The notes under the pieces were generated by a model, which saw only the letters and a program-made list of their open reading frames with translations, was not told the origin of the DNA and searched no databases. Positions 40,481 to 49,900 of a stretch of DNA of 64,000 nt are shown piece after piece; the first letter of the stretch is position 1, and every line of letters starts with the position of its first letter. The position numbers were made by a program, and so were the translations under genes. The stretch is from Gp6-AA40 sp036802945 (GTDB lineage Bacteria > Acidobacteriota > Vicinamibacteria > Vicinamibacterales > UBA2999), in assembly GCA_036802945.1 (NCBI GenBank), contig DAIRVG010000012.1:1-64000 (forward strand). Direction: 5' to 3'.

Positions 40481-40879
40481 ATGAAGCGTTATCTCGTCGC
40501 GCCATTGGCTGCAATCGCGCTCGCGATCGGCGCACAGGCGTTCGCTCATCATTCATTCGCAGCGACCTACCTCGAAAATCAGTCGGTCACGATCGAAGGC
40601 GTTCTCGTGCAGTTCGTGCTGCGCAATCCTCATTCTTTTGTGAACATCGACGTGCCCCAGCCGGATGGATCGATGGCACGCTACATCGTCGAGTGGGGTT
40701 CCCCGAGCCAGCTGCAAGGCAAGATCAGCAGAGACACGTTGAAGCCCGGTGACCACGTCATCATCACCGGCAACCCCGGCCGAAACGTGGAGGACCACCG
40801 CGTTCGTCTGCTCACCTTCCGTCGTCCGAAAGACGGCTGGAGCTGGGGCCTCCTTCCCGACGAAGTTATCGCCAGATAG
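40481..40879 (+). CDS. Cassette protein C, copy 3: DUF6152
   Basis: 132 residues, GGGGAGGA upstream of ATG 40481. Signal peptide MKRYLVAPLAAIALAIGAQA then FA, mature start HHSFAATYLENQSVTIEGVL. Conserved LRNPHSFVNIDV, YIVEWGSPSQL, LKPGDHVIITGNPGRN. It is separated from its cassette partners by strand inversion: C3 reads away from B3-D3 but shares the intergenic region. It is followed by ~150 bp without recognisable gene up to the ankyrin stop. Confidence 0.87.
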   Translation: MKRYLVAPLAAIALAIGAQAFAHHSFAATYLENQSVTIEGVLVQFVLRNPHSFVNIDVPQPDGSMARYIVEWGSPSQLQGKISRDTLKPGDHVIITGNPGRNVEDHRVRLLTFRRPKDGWSWGLLPDEVIAR

Positions 40880-41026
40880 ATTCCCTGCGAGAGTTCCTCT
40901 AGCCAAATCGGCGCAGTATCGCGGCTCAATCGAGTCGCGATGCGCTCGCCACGCCGCCCTCAGGACCAAGGCTGTTGTCGCCGCTGGGCGACTCCTCAAC
41001 AACTGCCTCGTTCGCGGCCGCGACCA

Positions 41027-42757
41027 CTACTGGCAGAGCGCGACGACGCAGATGGAGAGAATGTTGCGATTCTCCGGCGGAACCGGGAGGCCACGTTCCA
41101 TCATCAGCCTGCGAACGAACGTGGCCGTCTCGGGATGTGCGATGGCGCCCTGCACGCCGGCGCGGACCAGCCCCTCGGCATAATCGAGCGCCTGCCAGGT
41201 GTGCCCTGCCGCGGCTGAGCCGAGCTTGTCGGTATCGCGACTGCCGCGGTCGCGCGCGTCGAGCCGTGCGCCGCGATCAACGAGCAGTTGAACGGCAGCG
41301 TTGCGTCCTTTGAGCGCGGCACCCATCAGCGCGGTTCGCCCCTCGTGGTTGCCGGCGTTCGGGTCGAGCCCGAGATCCAGCAACATGCCGATCGCTTCGA
41401 CGTTTTCCTGCGGCGACCGCTCGTAGGTCACACCTTCAACCCATCCGATGCCACCCGCCGCGGTCAATGCGGTGTCGCCGTTTGCGGTCGCGATGAACGG
41501 ATCCGCGCCGTACTCGAGGAGCAGCTTCATCAGCGCGGTGTCGCTTGACTGCGCTGCGCGTACCAGCGCCGTCGCGCCATCCTCGAAGAACCATTGCATG
41601 GTGAAGATCGTGCGCGTAAGGGTGTTGTCCCGAATCCGTGCGTTCGGATTGGCGCCCTTCTCCAACAGCCGTCTGATGATGTCGAGGTGGTCAAGATCCG
41701 GCTTCGGCACCGGGTAGTCGCCGCCCTCGATGTTGCGGTTGTCCGTGGCAAGGTAGAGCGGCGTCCACCCGCCCTTGTTCGTCAGGTTCACGTCGGCGCC
41801 GCGCTCGACGAGCAGCGCGGCCAGCGCGTAGTTCCGATTGTTGACGGCCGTCAGCAGCGGCGTCCATCCGTACTCGGTTGTCTGATTGATGCTGGCGCCT
41901 GCGTCGAGCAGTGCCCTGGCGGATTCGAGATCGCCCTCACGCGCCGCAAACACCAGCGCCGTCAGACCGCCGCCGCCGCCCCCGACCAGACCAGCCTGCA
42001 CCACCTCAGAATCGTCGGTCGGTGGCCGCGGTTGCGCCTGCCCCTGACCGCGCGTCGACTCTGCCCGTTCAATCGCAAGCTGCTCCTCGTAGGTGCGGCC
42101 CGCCGCCGCGGCACGCTCGCGCCGCTGACGCGCCTCCTCAACGGCGCGTACGTTCACGGGGGGCGCCATGTAGTTCTGCGGCAGGCCCGCTGGACCCGTT
42201 GTCACGCCGGGGTCTGCGCGCGCTGCCAGCAGGGCCTTCACCGCCTCGGCGTGCCGCTGTTCGGCCGCCCACATGAGGGCCGTCGTGCCACGAAGGCTCT
42301 CGCGGGCGTTCACGTCGGCGCCAGCAGCGACCAGCCGGTTGATGAGATCGACGCGACCGTTACGCGCCGCAAACATCAGCAACGTTTCGCCGTTTGGTCC
42401 CCGCTCCCGCGCATCCGCGCCGGCCTGTAACAGTCTCTCCACGATTGGGAGGCTTCCATACAGCGAGGCCATCGCGAGCGGGGTCACCCCCTCACGATTG
42501 GCGGCGCGCACGTTGGCGCCCGCCGCCACGAGCAGGTTGGCGGCTTCGAGGTCGTCCCGATACACAGCCCAGTGAAGTGCCGTTGCGCCATCTGCCTGCG
42601 GCGCGTTGACGTCGGCCTTCTTCTGGATCAGCGCGCGGAGCGCCGCGATGTCGCCGTTCATCATGGCGTCCGCGACGTCGCTTCCGGCCGCGCCAATCGT
42701 GATGCGGCCGCACAGAGCGATCGCCGCAAGGCACGCAATGGTCTGACGTCTCTTCAT
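41027..42757 (-). CDS. Secreted/periplasmic ankyrin-repeat protein
   Basis: 576 residues from ATG 42757, signal peptide MKRRQTIACLAAIALCGRIT then IGAAG. About ten ankyrin repeats in two blocks: the first ~30-170 (DGATALHWAVYRDDLEAANL-LVAAGANV, EGVTPLAMASLYGSLPIVER), the second ~260-520 (YGWTPLLTAVNNRNYALAAL, EGRTALMGAALKGRNAAVQL). They are separated by a charged Arg/Glu/Gln/Pro linker (VEEARQRRERAAAAGRTYEE) and a Gly stretch. Ankyrin arrays are protein-binding scaffolds. Such exported ankyrin proteins are frequent next to DUF1552/DUF1592 genes in this phylum, and here the gene is 3' to them on the same strand, beyond a scaffold gap. Confidence 0.9.
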   Translation of the reverse strand: MKRRQTIACLAAIALCGRITIGAAGSDVADAMMNGDIAALRALIQKKADVNAPQADGATALHWAVYRDDLEAANLLVAAGANVRAANREGVTPLAMASLYGSLPIVERLLQAGADARERGPNGETLLMFAARNGRVDLINRLVAAGADVNARESLRGTTALMWAAEQRHAEAVKALLAARADPGVTTGPAGLPQNYMAPPVNVRAVEEARQRRERAAAAGRTYEEQLAIERAESTRGQGQAQPRPPTDDSEVVQAGLVGGGGGGLTALVFAAREGDLESARALLDAGASINQTTEYGWTPLLTAVNNRNYALAALLVERGADVNLTNKGGWTPLYLATDNRNIEGGDYPVPKPDLDHLDIIRRLLEKGANPNARIRDNTLTRTIFTMQWFFEDGATALVRAAQSSDTALMKLLLEYGADPFIATANGDTALTAAGGIGWVEGVTYERSPQENVEAIGMLLDLGLDPNAGNHEGRTALMGAALKGRNAAVQLLVDRGARLDARDRGSRDTDKLGSAAAGHTWQALDYAEGLVRAGVQGAIAHPETATFVRRLMMERGLPVPPENRNILSICVVALCQ

Positions 42758-42775
42758 GGTCGGTCGGACCAGCTG

Positions 42776-42875
42776 NNNNNNNNNNNNNNNNNNNNNNNNN
42801 NNNNNNNNNNNNNNNNNNNNNNNNNNNNNNNNNNNNNNNNNNNNNNNNNNNNNNNNNNNNNNNNNNNNNNNNNNN
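42776..42875. other. Scaffold gap (100 N)
   Basis: Placeholder gap between the DUF1552 gene stop and the ankyrin gene start; upstream sequence of the ankyrin gene is lost. Confidence 0.95.
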
Positions 42876-42892
42876 GACGCCGGCCCCTGCAA

Positions 42893-44293
42893 CTACAGTT
42901 TCGCGAGCCTGTCCGTGCTATCGCCCTGGACATCCTTGTGGATGCCGTACATGTCCAGGATGTTGAGCAGCAGATTTCCTGTCGTCACCGTCTTCCGCTC
43001 GTACGCAAGGTGGCGGTTCCCTCTGAGCTTGCCGCCGGCGCCCCCGACGAGGATGTGCGGCACGTCGTAGTGCTGGTGCTGATTCGAGTTGCCCATGTTG
43101 GTACCATAGAGAATCAGGGAATGGTCCAGCAGCGTGCCATCACCGTCCGGGATCGAGCGCAGCTTCTGCGCGAAGTACGCCAGTGTGGACACGTGATACC
43201 GGTTGATCAGCGCGTACCGTTTGATTTGCGCCGGGTCGTCCTGGTGATGCGAGGCTCCGTGGAAGCTGGCGCTGGTACCCCCATCCGGGAACAGCGGGCT
43301 CTTCGGGAACGTGTAGACACGATTCGTGAGGTCGCGCGCGCCGAGCAGCGTGGCCACGCGCGTAATATCCGCCTTGAAGGCGAGCGCCAGCAGATCGTAG
43401 TGGAGCTTGATGTGATCGTCGAACTGTTCTGGCACTCCCGGTGGCAGGTCGAACACTGGGACGTCTCTCGATGTCTTGGCCGCAAGCTCGATTCGCCGCT
43501 CGATCTCGCGGATCTCGTCGACGTACTGGTTCACGACCCGGCGATCGGCCGGTCCGAGGTCGTTCCTCAGACGTGTCAGCTCGCCGACGAGCGAGTCCAG
43601 AATGCTGCGCCGCCGCACGAGTCGCGCGGCGCGCATCTCGGGCGTCCCGCCGCCGCCAAAGAGGCGTTCGAACACGACCTGCGGATTCAGCTCCATCGGC
43701 AGCGGCGCGGTCCGCATCAACGGCTCGGTCGACGGCGTCGGCAGGCCCACCCAGGAGATCGAGTTGGTGTACGAACAACTGTATCCTTCGCCACAGTTGC
43801 TGGAGCTCGAGTTCGGGTCCTCGACCGACAGTTGGAGTGACGGCAGCAGCGTATCTGCGCCGATCTTCTGCGCAATGATCTGATCGATCGTCGGGCTGCC
43901 GACAGTGGCGTCCGCAGCGGCTGTCTTACGCGGCTTGATGCCCGTAAGGTATGCCGCCGCCACCCAGTGGTCGGATCCGGTGGTGCCCTCCGGAGGCTCC
44001 GCCGATTTCGCCCACAGCCCGCTCACAACGACGGCCTGGTCCTTCACCGGTTCCAGCGACTCGAGGATGTACGGCAGCCTCGCGGGCAGCGCGCCTTCGG
44101 CCTGCGGCTCCCAGTGGCCGGGAGCCATGCCGTGAGGCATGAACATGCCGACGAACCGGGTCTTCGGCTGTGCTGCGGTTTGCGCCAGTGAGCCGGCGGG
44201 CACCATCGCATCGAGCAGCGGCAGCGCAAGGGTCACCCCGGTGCTGCGGAGAAAGAGCCGTCGATGAATGTGCTTCTTCGTAATAAAGGACAT
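42893..44293 (-). CDS. DUF1552 family exported protein
   Basis: 466 residues starting MSFITKKHIHRRLFLRSTGV, a Tat-like RR motif followed by a hydrophobic stretch (TLALPLLDAMVPAGSLA). Family landmarks: FVGMFMPHGMAPGHWEPQAE, SGLWAKSAEPPEGTTGSDHW, TIDQIIAQKIGADTLLPSLQ, YSCSYTNSISWVG, ERLFGGG, REIERRIELAAKTSRDVPVF, SFHGASHHQDD and TNMGNSNQHQHYDVPHILVG. DUF1552 is distantly related to the alkaline-phosphatase-like DUF1501 group and almost always sits beside DUF1592-type cytochrome-like proteins, as here (57 bp apart). The function is not established. Several conserved His/Asp could bind metal. Confidence 0.92.
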   Translation of the reverse strand: MSFITKKHIHRRLFLRSTGVTLALPLLDAMVPAGSLAQTAAQPKTRFVGMFMPHGMAPGHWEPQAEGALPARLPYILESLEPVKDQAVVVSGLWAKSAEPPEGTTGSDHWVAAAYLTGIKPRKTAAADATVGSPTIDQIIAQKIGADTLLPSLQLSVEDPNSSSSNCGEGYSCSYTNSISWVGLPTPSTEPLMRTAPLPMELNPQVVFERLFGGGGTPEMRAARLVRRRSILDSLVGELTRLRNDLGPADRRVVNQYVDEIREIERRIELAAKTSRDVPVFDLPPGVPEQFDDHIKLHYDLLALAFKADITRVATLLGARDLTNRVYTFPKSPLFPDGGTSASFHGASHHQDDPAQIKRYALINRYHVSTLAYFAQKLRSIPDGDGTLLDHSLILYGTNMGNSNQHQHYDVPHILVGGAGGKLRGNRHLAYERKTVTTGNLLLNILDMYGIHKDVQGDSTDRLAKL

Positions 44294-44313
44294 GGCGTTA
44301 CTTCCTGTGCCTG

Positions 44314-44336
44314 GTCCGGCTAGAGCCGGACACTAC
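44314..44336. repeat. Palindromic repeat P2 between DUF1592 and DUF1552 genes
   Basis: gtccggctagagccggac followed by actac, 20 bp past the DUF1592-gene stop. Same core as the copies incorporated in livK and livM. Confidence 0.8.
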
Positions 44337-44350
44337 GTACTACCTACATC

Positions 44351-46930
44351 TTATTTAGTTCGCGCGGCTCGCGGTGGCTCCGCCGGATCGCCAACCGCTT
44401 TCGTGTTCGTCTGAAACGGCGCACTCCTGACGATGGCCAGCACAACTGCGGAAAAACGATTGTCTTGACGCGCGACGTCGCGGGCGATGGCGCGCACCAG
44501 CGGCATGTCCTGGTACTCCACGCCCCGGCCGAGCGCATACGTCATGAGCTTCTCGATGCTCACGCGGACGAACTGCCCTGAGTAGCGGGTTGTCCATTGC
44601 TGGAGCGCCACCGGCCCGTCCACCTTGGTGTTGTCGAACAGCTCCGCTGATGCATCGATGGGCGAGCCCTCATCATGGCTCCGCCACAGCCCGATGGCGT
44701 CGAAATTCTCGAGCGCGAAACCAATCGGATCCATCAACCGGTGACACTGTACGCAGTCGGGCCGGACGCGATGCTCGAGCATCTTCTCGCGCATCGTCGG
44801 CTCCCTCGCATTGCCCCGTGCGTCGGTGGCGCGCGGCGGCAGCGGCGGTACGTCCGGCGGCGGATCGGGGGGGCTCATGCCGAACATGTTGGTCATGATC
44901 CACTTGCCGCGAGTGACCGGTGAGGTCCGGTCGGGCTTCGAGGTCGCCGTCAGGAAGGCGCCCTTCCCGAGTAGTCCGCGGCGCGCTTCCATGCCTTGAC
45001 CGAGCGTCACTCTACGAAACCGGCTGCCGCTTACATTGGGAATGCCGTAATGCAGGGCGAGACGCTCGTTGACGAAGGTATAGTCCGCGGTCAACAACTC
45101 CGTGATGCTGCGATCCTCGCGAACGATGCTGTCGAACAGCATCTCGACTTCCGTGCGCATGGCCTGGCGCAGCGGGTCGTCGAAGTCGGGATAGAGCTGC
45201 GACACCGGAGCCACGCTGTCCAGCCCTCGCAGATTCAGCCACTGGCCCGCGAAGTTCGCTGTGAGCGCCTTCGCCTTCGGATGCGCGAGCATCCGTCGAA
45301 CTTGCTGTTCGAGTTCGGCCGGGTCACTGAGGCGCCTCTGCCGCGCCGCCCTCAGCAGCGCCTCGTCCGGCGGCCCGCTCCAGAGAAAGAACGAGAGTCG
45401 CGAGGCCAGATCGATATCGCCGATGCGATAGGTCTGGCCCGGCGCGAGGTTCGCAGGTTCTTCTTCGATTCGGTAGATGAACTGCGGCGAGGCCAGCACG
45501 CGCGTCAGCAGCATCTCGATGCCCACCTCGAAATCCTTCTCGCGGCGCCCGAACCGATAGAACTCCATGAGCGAATCGACGTCGGTCGCCGTGGCCGTCC
45601 TGCGGAAGGCCTGCGTGGCGAGGTTCCGAGCGATTCGCCGGGCGCACGCCTCTTCGTCAGCCGGGCGCGCGGGCGTGCACGCGAAGATTCTCCGGCGGCT
45701 CGCGGAGCCCGTGGATCGAGTGGCACTGTGCGGGCCCTCGATGCGGATCGTGCCGACATGCGGGAAGAACGTGAAACCAGGCGTTGGACCGGTCTGAATC
45801 GTGGATCGCCGGAAGCGGCGGTCGAGGTCGAGCAGCGGCGCGTACTGGGTGGCAAGGAACGTGGCCCCGACCTTATGCGCGCCCGCCGTCGCCTTGAAAC
45901 GCACGCGCATCGGCGCTCCATTCCGGCCGCCGAAGAACGCTTCCGGACCGGCCTGTCCCGTGCGTGATGCGGCTTGCTGCTGCCCGCGACATTCGGTCGC
46001 CGGCGCTCGTCCTCCTCCGTTCCAGTCCATCAGCGCCAACCGCTCGGCGTCCAGAAGAACCTCGAGCCGCTCGCACGGCACCGATCCGAAACCGGCAGGC
46101 GTCATGTTGTCGCCGAAGATGGGGGTGACCGTGATCGTGTACTCACCGTCGGACGGAAACAGGTGCTCGACCACGAGACCACCACGCGTGCCGAACGGCA
46201 GCCCTTCGATGTGGTAGTCCTGCGTCGTGTCCTCACGGGCGCGATACACGACGAGCGTCGGCTCTTCGGGCAGTCCAAGCGCAAGACGGCTGATCTTCTG
46301 CGCCGCCGTGACGTACGCCTCGACGAGCGTCGACGAGATGCCGAGCGCGCCGGCGATGTTGTCGAAACCGGCGGTCGAGTCGTCCGAAGGCAGATACTTC
46401 GCCGGATCGATCGGTAGGTCGATCAGATCGCGGACCGAGTTGGCGTATTCGGTCCGGTTGAGGCGGTGCAGACCTGGCGGCGGCGTGAAGGGCGTTGCGT
46501 GGCGATCGAGCTCGCTCTCGAGCCACGCGCTCATCGATTCGTAGGTCGCTGGATCAGGGCGCCGCAAGCCCGCGGGCGGCATCATCCCTGTCCGCAGCTT
46601 CCGCGCCACGAGCTCCCACGTTCGCATGTCGCGGCTCACGCCCGAGACGTCCAGTGAATCCAGCGTGAGCTTTCGCGCCGAATCGAGGCCCGCAGCTTTT
46701 GCACGTTCACTGTGGCAGCCGTAACAGTACTGCTCGAGCAGTTGCCGCTCGCCGGCGGCATCGAGGGCCGGCTTTCCCGACGGCGCGGCTCGGTCGATGC
46801 GATCCCCTGGCCCGAGCGGAGTCGAGGGCTGCTGCTCCGACGCGGCGGTCGCGTTCAGAGCAGCAGCCGAGGCGATGCCGACGAGCACAGCCCCCGAAAG
46901 CAGCAGCACGAAGCGAGTTCGCACTCGCAC
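44351..46930 (-). CDS. DUF1587/1595/1592/1588/1585 multidomain cytochrome-like protein
   Basis: 859 residues, signal sequence MRVRTRFVLLLSGAVLVGIA. Domains in order: a PSCyt1-like haem motif C69-Y-G-C72-H73, DUF1587 (~150-205, LHRLNRTEYANSVRDLIDLP), a carbohydrate-binding-like beta region (~230-400), DUF1595 (~425-485), DUF1592 (~495-620, LASRLSFFLWSGPPDEALLR), DUF1588 (~640-745) containing a second haem-like motif PDCVQCHRLMDPIGFALENF, and DUF1585 (~760-835, SIEKLMTYALGRGVEY). This layout is typical for Planctomycetes/Acidobacteria proteins encoded with DUF1552. They are presumed periplasmic c-type haem proteins, perhaps acting on polymers, but no activity is established. It follows the TonB receptor by 12 bp. 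Confidence 0.93.
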   Translation of the reverse strand: MRVRTRFVLLLSGAVLVGIASAAALNATAASEQQPSTPLGPGDRIDRAAPSGKPALDAAGERQLLEQYCYGCHSERAKAAGLDSARKLTLDSLDVSGVSRDMRTWELVARKLRTGMMPPAGLRRPDPATYESMSAWLESELDRHATPFTPPPGLHRLNRTEYANSVRDLIDLPIDPAKYLPSDDSTAGFDNIAGALGISSTLVEAYVTAAQKISRLALGLPEEPTLVVYRAREDTTQDYHIEGLPFGTRGGLVVEHLFPSDGEYTITVTPIFGDNMTPAGFGSVPCERLEVLLDAERLALMDWNGGGRAPATECRGQQQAASRTGQAGPEAFFGGRNGAPMRVRFKATAGAHKVGATFLATQYAPLLDLDRRFRRSTIQTGPTPGFTFFPHVGTIRIEGPHSATRSTGSASRRRIFACTPARPADEEACARRIARNLATQAFRRTATATDVDSLMEFYRFGRREKDFEVGIEMLLTRVLASPQFIYRIEEEPANLAPGQTYRIGDIDLASRLSFFLWSGPPDEALLRAARQRRLSDPAELEQQVRRMLAHPKAKALTANFAGQWLNLRGLDSVAPVSQLYPDFDDPLRQAMRTEVEMLFDSIVREDRSITELLTADYTFVNERLALHYGIPNVSGSRFRRVTLGQGMEARRGLLGKGAFLTATSKPDRTSPVTRGKWIMTNMFGMSPPDPPPDVPPLPPRATDARGNAREPTMREKMLEHRVRPDCVQCHRLMDPIGFALENFDAIGLWRSHDEGSPIDASAELFDNTKVDGPVALQQWTTRYSGQFVRVSIEKLMTYALGRGVEYQDMPLVRAIARDVARQDNRFSAVVLAIVRSAPFQTNTKAVGDPAEPPRAARTK

Positions 46931-46942
46931 CAGATCACCCTA

Positions 46943-49900
46943 TCAGAACTGATACTTCAACGCGAACTGCATGATTCGCGGGTCGTCCGCCACGAGATAC
47001 CGTCCGAACGACGCGCTGCTCAGGTTAGTCACGGGTGACTGGTTGTTAACCCCCGCGAGCGGCGCCTGAGGCCTGAACCAGTTGAACGCGTTGAACGCCT
47101 CGATGCGTGCCTCAACCGTGTGGTTGCCCGCGAGACCGAACTGCCGCACGAGCGACAGGTCAACCACCCGGGTTCCCATCCCGAAGTACGCGTTGCGAAC
47201 CGAGTTCCCGTAGGTCCCCAGCGTCGGCTGTGCGAACGCGGCCGGGTTCAGCCAGTTGTTCACCGTTTTCGCGCCGTACGGATTGTCCAGTACCTGGTTG
47301 GGGCGCTGCGTCTGCACCTGGATTCCAGACAGCGCACGGTCGGCCCCCGTGATGATCGTCAGCGGTGCGCCCGAGAATGCACGGAAGACTCCAGACAGTC
47401 TCCAGCCGGAGGCCAACATCCGCGCCGCGGTGTTGCTCAACTGCGGCGACTCGATGCTCGCGGTGAGATTGAAAATGTGCTTGCGCCAGTTCTCACAGTT
47501 CCCCTTGTCCTCATCGAAGATCTTCTGAGCCTCGGCCTCGGACGGCGGATTGATCAATGACACCGGCTTCTGGTAACCAGTTGCGACGTTGAGCGGGCCC
47601 TGCCCCTGGTTGATCAAACCTTCGCAGCGCGACAGGGTGTAGTTCGCGGTCGTCACGAACCCACCCGCGGCCCGGCGTTGCACAGACAGCAATAGCCCCT
47701 GGTAATCCTGCCAGCCCGCATCCGTCACCCAATCGAGATATCCGTAGTACTGCCCCACCGCTGGATTCAGCAGGCTCAGTTCGCGACGTTGATCGAGCGA
47801 ATTGGTGCAGTTTGCAAAGGTCTGTCCGCCCGCGGTGCACGGCGCGGCTGCCGTTGCTCCAGGTGTTGTGACAACGGCCGGATTGCCGTCGACGACGCCC
47901 CACACGTTGTACATGTGGCTCCCCGTGTACGTCGCCGAGAACGCCATGTTGTCGCCGACCTGATGCTGAAGACCGACGTTCCAGCTGTGATTGCGCGTCG
48001 TCTTGATGTCGTACGGCACGGTGATGAACAGCGAATAGAGCGCCGAGTTCCAGGGGTAACTCCCCTGCGAGATCGGAAACGGATTCGTTCGGCCAACGGA
48101 GCCCCACGGATCGTCAAGGATCGAACCGTTGAGGCGCTGCTCCAGGCCGAACGGCGGCGCCGAGCGCGAGTCGAAGAAGAACTGGCCGGTGACGAAGTCG
48201 CCCGTCAAGCCATAGCCGGCCCTCACCGATGTGCGGCCGTCGGCCTTCGGATCCCAGGCGATGCCGACCCGCGGCGCAATGTTCGACCAAACGGTTTTCA
48301 TTCCCGTCGTGCCTGGGAATCCCGGATCGCCCGGATAGTAGAGGCCCGCGGGCGCCTGCGGGTACACCGTGCTGTGGGTGTTCGAGCGCACCCGGGCCAT
48401 GTCGAAGCTATAGAACGCTTTGTCCTGGCTGTTCTGCGGGAACCACGGCTCCCAGCGAGCACCGTAGTTCACGGTGAAATGCGACGAGGCGCGCCAGGTG
48501 TCCTGGCCGTACGCCGCGAAATAGGGCTGCGTGATGTCCTGCCGGAACGGCGTCGCTTCACGGAACTCAAACACACGGCCGAGCAGAAAATCAGCGAGCG
48601 GCAGCCCCGTCGCACTTCCGTTGAAGGAGATCGGCCCCATCGACCGGACGTTCGATTCGGTCTTCCAGTTCGACAGTGACACTGCCCCGCCGAACCCGTA
48701 CTGATGGCTGCCGCGGACCACCGTCAAGTCGTCGGAGATGCCGTAGCTGTTCGGCTTGTAAAACGAGAACGTTTCAGTCCCCGTGTTGATCGCAAAGGCG
48801 CCGGTCGTCGTGATGTTCATGTAGTTCGGCACATGGCTGAACATCTTGATCCCGACATCATCCGGCCCAAACATCTCGGCGTGCGTTCGCAGGACACGCG
48901 TGCGATTGATTGACAGCCGCACATTGTTGACCACGGTGCTGGCGACAACCCACGTGTCGCCAACCGCCAGCGAATGCTGCGAGTTGTCGCGACCGCCAGC
49001 ACCCGCTCCGCCGCCGCCCGCCGCCAGGATGTTGTCGGGGGTGTTCTTCAACGCCGGATCCCAGAACGTGGTTGATAGTTGGTATCGCGCAAACAGGGCG
49101 TGGCTCTGCGACAGCTGCCAATCGACCTTTGCGATCGGCTGCGCCTCGCGCGGCTTGGTCGTCCGCGAATACGCAATCTGCCCGCAGGGATCGGACGTCG
49201 TCGGCAGCATCCTGGCGATTCTCATGGCCGCCGGGCTGAAGGATGCGGGGCTGATCCGGTTGTTGGCGAAACCGAGCGCTGCCGGCAGCGTGAGGTTGCC
49301 CTGCGCGCGGCATTGCGCTGACGCAACGGTGGAGAAATCGCCCGCCAGCATCGCGGCAGTCGGAATGAACGTGATGATATCTGCAGGGGTTTGCGAGGCA
49401 CGCGTGCCCTGATACGCCCCGAAGAAGAAGATGCGGTCTTTCACAATCGGCCCGCCCAGCACGCCGCCGAACTGGTTGCGCACGAGTCCGTCGTCGGAGC
49501 GCTTGCCGGTCCTTGAATTGATCGCCGCGAACGGGCTCGTCGCGTTGAAGCGATGGTGGCGCGCGAATTCAAAAAGGTCACCGTGGAAGACGTTGGTGCC
49601 CGACTTGGTGGCGATGCCGACCGTGCCGCCAGCCTTGTAGCCGTTTTGCGCGTTCTGCGAGCCGGTTTCTACCTTGAATTCCTGCATCGCGTCGGGGAAC
49701 GGCAGCGGAAGATTCACGCCGTCGTACACGTTGTTGTGGAGCGCCCCGTCGAGCAGGTACGCGACGCCAAACTGCTGACCGCCGGCGACGGCAATGCCGC
49801 GGCTGGAGGTGAGGCTGCGGCTCGAGGGATTGCCCAAATCGACGGCTCCGCCGGCAAGCACGATCAGCGCAGCCGGGTTGCGCCCTTCGAGCGGGAGTGC

